From Streptomyces antibioticus (GTDB taxonomy: Bacteria > Actinomycetota > Actinomycetes > Streptomycetales > Streptomycetaceae), in assembly GCF_001514065.1 (NCBI RefSeq), contig NZ_KQ948431.1, positions 325,434 to 389,433 of the forward strand: 64,000 nt of DNA. Direction: 5' to 3'. The translations under genes and the position numbers were made by a program. The notes beneath the pieces were generated by a model. It ran no database searches, was not told the DNA's origin, and was given only the letters and a program-made list of their open reading frames with translations. Positions within the stretch are counted from its first letter, which is position 1. Every line of letters starts with the position of its first letter. Of this stretch, positions 17,097 to 25,060 are shown one piece after another.

Positions 17097-17804
17097 CAGC
17101 ACCATCCCCGAGTCCCCGTAGTCCGGCAGCGTCGGATCGGAATCGAGGTGATGCACCGTCAATTCGCTGGTCAGCGGAGCGAATACGGCCCTCACGGTCT
17201 CCGGGTCCACGGGGCAGCCCGGCCACCGCGACGCCGGCCCGATCCGGTACGTCGGCATGTTCTCCATGAACGCCGCCACCACACACCCGCCCGGCGCGAC
17301 GCAGCGGACGAACGCCCGGCAGAAGTCCGCGAACTCCTCGCGGTCCTCGGTGGCCCCCTCCGCGACGAAGTGCATCGACGCCAGCCCGTACCCGCCCCGT
17401 TCGAGGGTCCGGACGTCCTGGTGGACCACGTGCACGCGCGCCAGCGACCTGGCCAGCGTGGACGGCAGGTCGGGGTTCAGGCGCCGGCACAACGCGTGGA
17501 AGGGCAGCCAGCTCGCCTCCGGCCCGCACAGGATCTGCCGCTCCAGATAGGCGACATTGCCGGCCCCCGCCTCGACGGCCTCGATGCGGCGGCTGGCGGC
17601 CGACGCCAGGATCAGCGGGTAGAGATTGGGCCCCGCGCCGAACTCCACCGACCGCGCTATCCCGCCCGGCGCGAACCGGCGGTAGAAGGCCGAGTGGTGG
17701 GCGATGACGGCGGCGTCCGAGGGGTGCAGCTCGCGGTAGTTCTCCGCGAGGTAGTCCGCGACCGGCCAGCGGTCCCAGTCCACGTCGTCGTTGTGCGTCG
17801 TCAC
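17070..17804 (-). CDS. SAM-dependent methyltransferase, NNMT/PNMT/TEMT-like
   Basis: The 244-residue protein starts at GTG 17804, seven bases after the stop of the large fusion gene, with GGGTGAGG as ribosome binding site, so the two are very probably translationally coupled. SAM-binding motif I is VEFGAGPNLYPLIL, and an acidic residue follows in RIEAVEAG. The closing motif GGCVVAAFMENMPTYRIG resembles the small-molecule N-methyltransferase class (NNMT/PNMT/TEMT, possibly the family named after SCO2525). The substrate may be the product of the PLP domain encoded just upstream, but this is inference. Its 3' end is tandemly repeated downstream. Confidence 0.78.
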   Translation of the reverse strand: MTTHNDDVDWDRWPVADYLAENYRELHPSDAAVIAHHSAFYRRFAPGGIARSVEFGAGPNLYPLILASAASRRIEAVEAGAGNVAYLERQILCGPEASWLPFHALCRRLNPDLPSTLARSLARVHVVHQDVRTLERGGYGLASMHFVAEGATEDREEFADFCRAFVRCVAPGGCVVAAFMENMPTYRIGPASRWPGCPVDPETVRAVFAPLTSELTVHHLDSDPTLPDYGDSGMVLLTATVAAR

Positions 17805-17811
17805 CGCCGCC

Positions 17812-20800
17812 TCACCCCTTCGACCGCAGCCGGAACCTGGTGGCCAGCCGTGACAGCGTCGCCGTGAGCCGCTCGATGTCCTCGTCGGAGTTGAGCGCCG
17901 TGATCTGGACGCGGAAACCGACCCGGTCACGGGGTACGAGGGGATAGGCGGCGAGGGCCACGTAGATGCCCTCCTCCCACAGGAACGCGGCGACCGCGTC
18001 GAGATCGGACGGGTCCGCCAGCGGGATCTCCACGATGGGCAGCCGGTCCCTGTTGAGGGTCAGCACCTCCAGGTCGTCGAGATGGTCGAGCACCCGGGCC
18101 GTCTTGCGATACAGCTCGGCCCGTATGCCGTCACCGCGACGCTCGTTGACGTCCAGGCCGGCCAGCACGGTCGCCAGGGACGCGGTCGGCGACGGACCCG
18201 AGTACAGATAAGGGGCCGCGGCCGTCTTCAGCCGCTCCTTGAGCTCGGTCGGCAGCGCGAGGAAGGCCAGCAGCGACGAGTACGCCTTGGAGAAACCGGC
18301 GGTGAGGACGATTCCGTCGTACGTCTCCCCGGTGTGCCGCACCACGCCGTTGCCGCGCGAACCGTACGGGCAGCTCTCGTCGGGGCCGCGCTCGCCGATC
18401 ACGCCGAAGCCGTGCGCGTCGTCCACGTAGAGCGTCGCGCCCCGGCCGCGGCACACGGCCGCCAGCGCGGGCAGGTCCGGCACATTGCCACTCATGCTGT
18501 CGACGCCGTCGAGGCACACCAGGCGGGGTCCGCTGCCGGGGAGCGCGGCGAGCAACGCGTCCAGTTCCTCCGGGCGTTCGGCGTGGAAGCGGCGCAGCGT
18601 GGCGCCCTGGCTGCGGGCGGCGACGCACCCGTCGTACACGGTCCGGTGCGCGGTCGCCTCGACGAGGACATGGCCGCCCTCGGCGAGCACCGGGATGACG
18701 GAGGAGTGGATGAGTGTCAGCGTCGGCAGCAGCAACGTGTCGGGGGCGCCCAGGAGTTCGGCCAGCCGCTCCTCGATCTCGGGGTACGGCCGGGGGCTGC
18801 CGATGAGCCGCGACCAGCTCGGGTGGGTGCCCCAGCGGCGCACCATGGGCTCGATGCCGGCGGCGATCTCCGGGTCCCAGTCGAAGCCGAGGTAGTTGCA
18901 GGACGCGAAGTCGATCAGCCAGTGGCCGCGGCTGCGGATGTGCCGGCCCCGCACCTCGTCGAGGACCGCGTCGCTCATCAGGCTGTTCCGCCGCAGATGC
19001 TCCAGGTCGGCCCAGCGCACCGCGCGCTCACCCCGCACCGGCGTCTTCGCGGCTGCCGGTGCCCCGTTGCTGACGGTCGCGCGCCGGACGCCGTCCCGGT
19101 CCCGCAGCACCCGCTCGCTCTGCTGCACCGTCATCGGCCGGGCGAACAGGAAGCCCTGCCCGAACCGGCACCCCATCCCCGCCAGCAGGTCCCGCTGCCC
19201 GGGCTCCTCGATCCCCTCGGCGATCACCTGCATCCCGAGCGTGTCGGCGATGCGCACGATGCCCTCGACGAGCGCGACCTGCTGCGAGTCATGCGTGATG
19301 TCGTCGATGAACGTCTTGTCGATCTTCAGTACGTCGATCGGGAAGTCCCGGAGATAGCGCAGCGAGGAGAAGCCGGTGCCGAAGTCGTCCACGGCGATGT
19401 GCACGCCCAGCTCCTTGAGGGCCTGGAGCACCCCCTGGATCTGGATGTCGTGGCGCAGCAACAGCGTCTCGGTGAGCTCCAGTTGGAGTGATCCCGGCGC
19501 CAGCCCCGGCGTCCTGAGCGCCTCGCCGACCTGGTCGACGAAACCGGCGTCGCGGAACTGCCGGGCGGAGACGTTGACGCTGACGTACGGCGGCTCGCCC
19601 GGCCCCGGCAGCCGTTGCAGCCCCGCGATATCCTGGACCGCGTTCTCCAGCACCCAGGAGCCCAGCACCGCGATGTGCCCGGTCTCCTCGGCCAGCGAGA
19701 TGAACTGCTCCGGCGACACCGGCCGGCGGCGCGGGGAGGGCCAGCGCACCAGCGCCTCGAAGCCCACCACCTCACCCGCGGTGATGTCCACGACGGGCTG
19801 GTAGCGCAACGCGAACTCCTTGCCGGCGACCGCCTGGGCGAGCCGGCTCTGCAGGTCGTGCCGCTCGACCATGCGGCTGTGCAGCAACGGCTGGAAGCGC
19901 CGCCACTGCCGCTTGCCGGCCGCCTTCGCCGCGTACAGCGCCAGGTCGGCGTGGCCCAGCAGCTCCTCCGCGTCGGTGCTGTCCCGGGCCGTGGCCACCC
20001 CGACGCTCGCCGAGACGGTCACCGACTCCTCGCCCAGCACGAAGGGCCGGGTCAGCGTCTGGATCACCTGCGCCGCCAGCAGCTCCGCGTCCAGCGGCTC
20101 GCGCGCGTCCTCCATCAGCACCGCGAACTCGTCACCGCCCAGCCGGGCCGCCGTGTCGGTGCGCCGCAGCGCCTTGGCCAGCCGGCTGCCGACCGCCACC
20201 AGCAGATGGTCGCCCGCGGAGTGCCCGAGGGTGTCGTTGACCTGCTTGAAGTCGTCGAGGTCGATGAAGAGCAGACAGGTCAGGGAGGCTTCGCGGCGGC
20301 CGCGCAGCAGGGCCCGCTCGATGCGCTCCAGCAGCAGGGTCCGGTTGGGCAGCCCGGTCAGGGAGTCGTGGAAGGCCCGCTGGGTCAGCTCGTGCTCCAG
20401 ACGCCGCTGCTCGGTCACGTCGCGCAGGGTGACCACGAGCCCGGCGACGGTGCGCTCGTCGCGGAAGTCGCTGCACCGCACCTCCACCTCGACGCGGCCG
20501 TCGCGGTGCCTTACCCACCAGTGGTCGTGGGTGGCCCGCGGTCCGCTCTCCCGTACGGCGTCGAGCTGCCGGGCCGCCCGGTTGCGGTCACGCGGGTCGA
20601 CCAGGTCGGGCAGGGGCGCCCCGACGAGGTTCGTGTGGCCGAAGACGGAGGCCGCGGACGGGCTGGCATAGCGGACGGTGTTGTCGTCCTCGACGATCAG
20701 GATGACGTCGGAGGTGTTCCGCACGAGGGTGCGGAAGTAGGCCTCGTTCTCGCGACGGATGATCTCCTGGCGCAGCGCGACGCGCTGGACGGCCAGGCCC

Positions 20801-22188
20801 GCGTGGGAGGCGAGGATCTCCAGCGAGGCGCGGGTCTCGTGCAGCGGCCCGGGCGGCCCGGCGACCAGCAGCACCCCCGGGACCTGCGCCGCGGGGCGGT
20901 CCGGAGGCGTCATCGGGCAGGCCAGGACGGCGGGCAGGCCCCCGAGGGTGTGGGCGAGGGCGGGGTCGATCTCGTCGGCGGGCACCATGCGGCTGCCATG
21001 GGGGGTGAACTCGGCGGCCCGCTCGGCGGGCAGCAGCAGGGTGCGGTGGTCTGCGGCGGGGGCGAGCAGGGTGTCGACGGCCGTCTCGCACGACCGGGCG
21101 ACCTCCTCCAGCCGGACCGCCGAGACCAGCGAGGCCCCCGCCCGGCGCAGTGCCAGCTCCCGGGCCACCGCCTTGCGGTGGACCACCACGATGCCCGCGA
21201 GACGCAGGATGACCAGCAGGAACAGCACGCTCGAGAAGGCGGCGATCACGGCCGCGTGGTGGGGCGAGCCGCTCAGCCCCTCGTAGAGCAGGATGCCGGG
21301 GGCGATGAGGGTCGCGGCGGCCAGCAGGAACAGCCGGCGCGGCCGGGGGAGCAGGGACACCTTCTGCGGTACGGCCGCGGTCAGCGCCACCATCGAGGGG
21401 TGCAGCGCGGCCAGTCCCCACGCCGTGTAGAAGACGACCCACCCGGTGTCCAGCAGGGTGCCGGTCTCCCACATCGAGTTGAGCTGGAGCATGCCGTACG
21501 CGATGTCGAAGCCCAGCAGCGTCGCGGTCCCGACGAACAGCAGCTGCACCGACCGGTTGGGGCCGTCCACCGGGCTCGGCGTGAGCAGCCTGGCCAGCAG
21601 GGCGAGGACCAGCACGTCACCGAGCGGGTAGGCGACGCTGATCGCCCGCTGCTGCCAGGTCAGTCCCTCCACCTCGGTGAGCGGCTGCACCAGGTACACC
21701 CACACCGGCAGCGCGAGACCGCTGGTGAGGATCAGCGCGTCGAGCAGACTCGGCAGGTCGTGGCCCGACCACCGGTAGCGGATCAGACCGGACAGCCCGA
21801 TCGCGAAGAGCGGGTAGGTGGCCAGGTAGCAGGCGTCCGCGGGGGAGGGGAACGGGTTGGAGGCGTGGAAGTAGTCCTCCATCACGTTGTAGTACGTGTC
21901 GCCCGCGATGAACGTCAGCAGCCCGGCGGCGAGCACCCACCAGGGCCAGCGGTGCGCGGGGCGGTGCAGCCGGCTACCGGTGAGTACGGCGGCGACGCCG
22001 GAGAGTCCGATGACGGCCCAGAGGGGGGTGCGCGCACTGGGGACCGTCAGATAGACGATGGTGGCGACGGCGACCGCCGAGATGTAGACCGCCATCAGCC
22101 GGTGTGCCGGCAGCAAGGGCAAGCGCCTCCCCCTGTGGCGGAGACCGGGCCGTCCTACTGGTCCGGGATCCTTTCCGATCGTAGGCAC
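17812..22188 (-). CDS. Membrane PAS-GGDEF-EAL protein fused to a PLP alpha-oxoamine synthase
   Basis: This single 1458-codon frame encodes, in order: eight to ten membrane helices (about 15-330), a GAF-like region, a PAS domain (about 480-590), GGDEF, EAL and a complete PLP enzyme. The GGDEF motif is intact at 684-688 and preceded by an RRTD inhibitory site. The EAL domain (EAL at 811-813) keeps its metal and catalytic residues (VNVSARQF, ELTETLL, VDDFGTGFSS, LKIDKTF, AEGIE, GQGF). From about 1071 to the end lies an alpha-oxoamine synthase-like fold: HRTVYDG, DDAHGFG (1256-1262) and the Schiff-base Lys1301 in GFSKAYS. Known relatives of this fold make 8-amino-7-oxononanoate, 2-amino-3-ketobutyrate or CqsA/LqsA signalling ketones. 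A methyltransferase gene follows seven bases later. An internal ATG at 18978 could give a free PLP enzyme, but it has only a weak ribosome binding site. Confidence 0.9.
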   Translation of the reverse strand: MPTIGKDPGPVGRPGLRHRGRRLPLLPAHRLMAVYISAVAVATIVYLTVPSARTPLWAVIGLSGVAAVLTGSRLHRPAHRWPWWVLAAGLLTFIAGDTYYNVMEDYFHASNPFPSPADACYLATYPLFAIGLSGLIRYRWSGHDLPSLLDALILTSGLALPVWVYLVQPLTEVEGLTWQQRAISVAYPLGDVLVLALLARLLTPSPVDGPNRSVQLLFVGTATLLGFDIAYGMLQLNSMWETGTLLDTGWVVFYTAWGLAALHPSMVALTAAVPQKVSLLPRPRRLFLLAAATLIAPGILLYEGLSGSPHHAAVIAAFSSVLFLLVILRLAGIVVVHRKAVARELALRRAGASLVSAVRLEEVARSCETAVDTLLAPAADHRTLLLPAERAAEFTPHGSRMVPADEIDPALAHTLGGLPAVLACPMTPPDRPAAQVPGVLLVAGPPGPLHETRASLEILASHAGLAVQRVALRQEIIRRENEAYFRTLVRNTSDVILIVEDDNTVRYASPSAASVFGHTNLVGAPLPDLVDPRDRNRAARQLDAVRESGPRATHDHWWVRHRDGRVEVEVRCSDFRDERTVAGLVVTLRDVTEQRRLEHELTQRAFHDSLTGLPNRTLLLERIERALLRGRREASLTCLLFIDLDDFKQVNDTLGHSAGDHLLVAVGSRLAKALRRTDTAARLGGDEFAVLMEDAREPLDAELLAAQVIQTLTRPFVLGEESVTVSASVGVATARDSTDAEELLGHADLALYAAKAAGKRQWRRFQPLLHSRMVERHDLQSRLAQAVAGKEFALRYQPVVDITAGEVVGFEALVRWPSPRRRPVSPEQFISLAEETGHIAVLGSWVLENAVQDIAGLQRLPGPGEPPYVSVNVSARQFRDAGFVDQVGEALRTPGLAPGSLQLELTETLLLRHDIQIQGVLQALKELGVHIAVDDFGTGFSSLRYLRDFPIDVLKIDKTFIDDITHDSQQVALVEGIVRIADTLGMQVIAEGIEEPGQRDLLAGMGCRFGQGFLFARPMTVQQSERVLRDRDGVRRATVSNGAPAAAKTPVRGERAVRWADLEHLRRNSLMSDAVLDEVRGRHIRSRGHWLIDFASCNYLGFDWDPEIAAGIEPMVRRWGTHPSWSRLIGSPRPYPEIEERLAELLGAPDTLLLPTLTLIHSSVIPVLAEGGHVLVEATAHRTVYDGCVAARSQGATLRRFHAERPEELDALLAALPGSGPRLVCLDGVDSMSGNVPDLPALAAVCRGRGATLYVDDAHGFGVIGERGPDESCPYGSRGNGVVRHTGETYDGIVLTAGFSKAYSSLLAFLALPTELKERLKTAAAPYLYSGPSPTASLATVLAGLDVNERRGDGIRAELYRKTARVLDHLDDLEVLTLNRDRLPIVEIPLADPSDLDAVAAFLWEEGIYVALAAYPLVPRDRVGFRVQITALNSDEDIERLTATLSRLATRFRLRSKG

Positions 22189-22224
22189 CTCACCCGGACG
22201 GCTGCATCCCGAGCCCCACGCGCC

Positions 22225-22704
22225 TCACTGCCGGTGGAAGCGGCGATGCAGCGCGTGCACCTCCTCCGCGAGCTCCGGCACGGGCCCCTCCACCACCACG
22301 TCCGGCGCCACCTCGCGCACCGGCAGGGCGCGCACCGGAGCCGCGGGGACGCCCAATTGGCCCAGCCACTGCACCAGTTGCGCGGAGGAGGCCACGTACA
22401 CGATGCGGCCGAGACCGACCCAGGCGTGCGCGGCCGCGCACATCGGGCAGTGTTCGCCGGAGGTGTACACGGTCGCCGCCGCCCGCTCCTCGGGCGTCAG
22501 GTGCGCCGCGGACCAGCGCGCAAGCTCGAACTCGGGATGCCGGGTGCGGTCCCCGGAGGCCACCCGGTTGTGGTCCTCGGCGAGCACCGCTCCGTCCCCG
22601 CCCACCAGGACCGAGCCGAACGGCTCGTCCCCGGCCTCCAGCGCCTCGGTGGCCAGCTCCACACAGCGGCGCAGATACGGCAGCTCCTCGTCCTTCACGA
22701 CCAT
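22225..22704 (-). CDS. Nucleoside/guanine deaminase-family protein with variant zinc motifs
   Basis: The 159-residue protein (ATG 22704, GAGGAGG nine bases upstream) belongs to the cytidine/deoxycytidylate deaminase superfamily. The usual HAE motif reads HPEFELARW, keeping the zinc histidine and catalytic glutamate. The usual PCxxC motif reads GEHCPMCAAAH, keeping both cysteines. Such enzymes deaminate guanine, cytosine or related bases. The altered residues next to the ligands suggest a shifted specificity. It is divergent from the acetyltransferase gene that starts at 22804. Confidence 0.82.
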   Translation of the reverse strand: MVVKDEELPYLRRCVELATEALEAGDEPFGSVLVGGDGAVLAEDHNRVASGDRTRHPEFELARWSAAHLTPEERAAATVYTSGEHCPMCAAAHAWVGLGRIVYVASSAQLVQWLGQLGVPAAPVRALPVREVAPDVVVEGPVPELAEEVHALHRRFHRQ

Positions 22705-22803
22705 GGCGTACGGCCTCCTCGACCTGGCGGCTGCGGAATGTTCCCGGACATCATGGCCCGTAAAGGTGTTGCCCCGGGTGCCTCCTGGTGCTGGAGTGAA
22801 CCC

Positions 22804-23580
22804 ATGGATCATGACGCGGTGCTCGCCCTGTACGACCGGGACATGCGCGAGGGCGCGCAGCCGGACAGCCCGGAGTCCCGGATCGAACGGACGGGGAAGG
22901 TGGTCCGGCAGGTCTCCACCGCCCAGGGCTGGAACGGCGTGGTGTGGTCCGACCTGGACGCCGGCAGCGCGGACGCCGCGATCGCCGAGCAGATCGCGTA
23001 CTACACCGGGCTCGGTCACGAGTTCGAGTGGAAGCTCTACGGCCACGACCTGCCCGTGGACCTCGGACAGCGGCTCCGAGCGGCGGGGTTCACCCCGCAG
23101 CCCGAGGAGACCCTGATGATCGGCGAGGTCAACGACCTCACCCTGGACGCCGAGCCGCCCGAGGGCATCCGCGTCCTGCCCGTCACCGACCAGGCCGGTG
23201 TCGACCTCGTGGCCGACGTGCACGAGGCGGCCTTCGGCACCGACAGCACCCGGCTGCGCCGCCAGCTGCTCGCCCAGCTCACCGACGACTCCGACACCGT
23301 GGTCGCCGTCGTCGCCCTGGACGGGGACACCCCGGTCAGCGCGGCCCGGATGGAGATGGTCCCCGGCACCCGGTTCGCCGGCCTCTGGGGCGGCGGCACC
23401 GTCGAGGCCTGGCGCGGCCGCGGCATCTACCGCGCCTTGGTGGCCCTGCGGGCCCGCGAGGCCGTGGAACGCGGCTACCGCTACCTCCAGGTCGACGCGA
23501 TGAGCACCAGCCGCCCCATCCTGGAACGCCTCGGCTTCGAACCGCTGACCACGACGACGCCCTATCTGTACACACTGTGA
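22804..23580 (+). CDS. GNAT-family N-acetyltransferase
   Basis: The 258-residue protein has a GNAT fold in its second half. The acetyl-CoA pyrophosphate loop appears as VEAWRGRGIYRALV, followed by the helix ALRAREAVERGYRYLQVDAM and the late strand RPILERLGFEPL. The N-terminal half is a GNAT-like extension found in many Streptomyces proteins annotated only as acetyltransferases. The substrate is unknown. The epimerase gene starts 55 bases downstream on the same strand. Confidence 0.82.
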   Translation: MDHDAVLALYDRDMREGAQPDSPESRIERTGKVVRQVSTAQGWNGVVWSDLDAGSADAAIAEQIAYYTGLGHEFEWKLYGHDLPVDLGQRLRAAGFTPQPEETLMIGEVNDLTLDAEPPEGIRVLPVTDQAGVDLVADVHEAAFGTDSTRLRRQLLAQLTDDSDTVVAVVALDGDTPVSAARMEMVPGTRFAGLWGGGTVEAWRGRGIYRALVALRAREAVERGYRYLQVDAMSTSRPILERLGFEPLTTTTPYLYTL

Positions 23581-23635
23581 CCCAGCACACGCGGCGGCAT
23601 GTCACGCGGTAGCCCGCCCGATCCGTCGCAGAGTC

Positions 23636-24580
23636 ATGACGACGAACCAGAGCAACCCCAGCAACCAGGGCCAGAGCCAGAGCATCCTGCTCGCGGGCGC
23701 CAGTGGCGTCCTCGGCCGGCACCTCACCCGCGCTCTGACCGAGGCCGGCCACAAGGTCACCGGTCTCGGCCGCGGCCGGGACAACGGCGTGCGGGCCGAC
23801 CTCATGGACCGCGACGCCGTGCTCCGTGCCGTCGACGGCCACCACTTCGACACCGTGATCCACGCCGTGACGGCCCTGAGCAAGCCGCCCCTGCGCCACC
23901 GCGACATGTACGCCACCAACGCGCTGCGCATCGAGGGCACCGCCCACCTCATCGAGGCCGCACAGGCGACCGGCGCGCGCCGCTTCGTCGCGGAGTCGAT
24001 GGTCTTCGGCTACGGCTACGGCGACCACGGCGACCGGGAGCTCACCGAGGACGACGCCTTCGGCCCGCGCGGCACGAACCCGGAGTTCGAGCGGCACCTC
24101 GCCGGGATGCGCACCAAGGAGCGGCTGACCTTCGAGGCCGCCGGTCTCGACGGCGTGGCCCTGCGCTACGGCGCGTTCTACGGACCCGGCGGCACCGAGA
24201 ACCTCCTGCCCATGCTGCGCAGGCGTCAACTCCCCGCCCCCGCCGACCACGGCCACGTCGTTCCCTGGGTCGAGCTGACCGACGCGGCCCGCGCGATGGT
24301 CGCCGCCGTCGAGCACGGCCGCCCCGGCCAGGCCTACAACATCGCCGACCGCACGCCCCTCGGGTTCCGGGCCCATCTCCTGGCCGTGTCCGAGGAGTTC
24401 GGCTTGCCGAAGCCGATGGCCGTGCCGCTGTGGATGATGCGTCCGATGTCGTACGCCCACGCGATCATGGCGTCGACACTACGGGTGTCGATCGCGAAGG
24501 CGGAGCGGGAACTGGGCTGGACACCGGTGTACCCGTCGGCCCGGGAGGGGTTGGCGGCATTGCGGGCGGCGACGCGTTGA
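23636..24580 (+). CDS. NAD(P)-dependent epimerase/dehydratase-like protein (extended SDR)
   Basis: The 314-residue protein has the Rossmann motif LLAGASGVLGRHLTRAL near its start, a conserved downstream Asp in VRADLMDRDAVL, and the sugar-epimerase-like RFVAESMVFGYGYG. The catalytic Tyr-x3-Lys of classical SDRs is replaced by a less clear region (HLAGMRTKERL), so catalytic competence is uncertain. The C-terminal part resembles epimerases acting on nucleotide sugars or quinones. A G-rich tract begins 11 bases after its stop. Confidence 0.75.
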   Translation: MTTNQSNPSNQGQSQSILLAGASGVLGRHLTRALTEAGHKVTGLGRGRDNGVRADLMDRDAVLRAVDGHHFDTVIHAVTALSKPPLRHRDMYATNALRIEGTAHLIEAAQATGARRFVAESMVFGYGYGDHGDRELTEDDAFGPRGTNPEFERHLAGMRTKERLTFEAAGLDGVALRYGAFYGPGGTENLLPMLRRRQLPAPADHGHVVPWVELTDAARAMVAAVEHGRPGQAYNIADRTPLGFRAHLLAVSEEFGLPKPMAVPLWMMRPMSYAHAIMASTLRVSIAKAERELGWTPVYPSAREGLAALRAATR

Positions 24581-24590
24581 GCCACGCGCT

Positions 24591-24618
24591 GGGGTTGGGG
24601 TTGGGGCTCGGGCGGGGG
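24591..24618 (+). other. G-quadruplex-capable tract after the epimerase gene
   Basis: Four or more G-runs (GGGG-TT-GGGG-TT-GGGG-CTC-GGG-C-GGGGG) with short loops begin 11 bases after the stop codon. The pattern satisfies the canonical G3+N1-7 rule. It may act as a 3'-end or replication-pausing structure. There is no direct evidence of function. Confidence 0.5.
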
Positions 24619-25060
24619 TGGTGCTGCGGGTTGCCGCGCGGGCCGGGGTGGGCGGGGGCGCTGCTGCTGGTTGCCCCGTGGGCCGGCTGGAGGGGGTGCC
24701 GTTCGGGCGGTGTCTCTTGGCCGACTGGGGTCGGGGGCGTTCGCGGTGTCTCATGGGCCAGCGGGAGCGGGGGCGTTTGCGCGGTGCCTCACGGGCCGGC
24801 CGGGGCCCGGCTGAGCCTCGCGTTGGGTCGTGGACCGGCGGGGGGTAAATGTGGCGCCGCGTGGAGTCGTGGACCGGCTGGGGTCGGACATCGCGTCGCT
24901 TCGAGCCACGGACCGGTGGGGCCGGGTGTCGAGCCGCGATGAGTCGTGGACCGGCCCCGGCCGAATGCCGCGCCGCGTCGAGTCACGGGCCGGCCGGAGC
25001 CGGGTGTTGCCGCGCAGTGCGTCTCGGCGTTTCTCGGCCCGGGTGTCGGCGCGCGGCGGA
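24617..25060. repeat. Degenerate tandem repeat, unit about 36-40 bp, roughly ten copies; no gene
   Basis: The gap between the epimerase and acetyltransferase genes holds no convincing gene. It consists of diverged units built round a core like GTCGTGGACCGGCYGGGG, then YCGG and a spacer ending GCGCCGCG. The clearest copies are at about 24826-25015. Earlier copies have GTCTCATGGGCC or CCTCACGGGCCGG in place of the core. Reading frames through it are simply high-GC open frames. Confidence 0.7.

Noticed and set aside
19615-22803. A long upstream extension of the acetyltransferase gene at 22804 through the fusion gene region
   Set aside because: The extension lies antisense to a protein with intact GGDEF, EAL and PLP motifs. 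The real start is the ATG at 22804.
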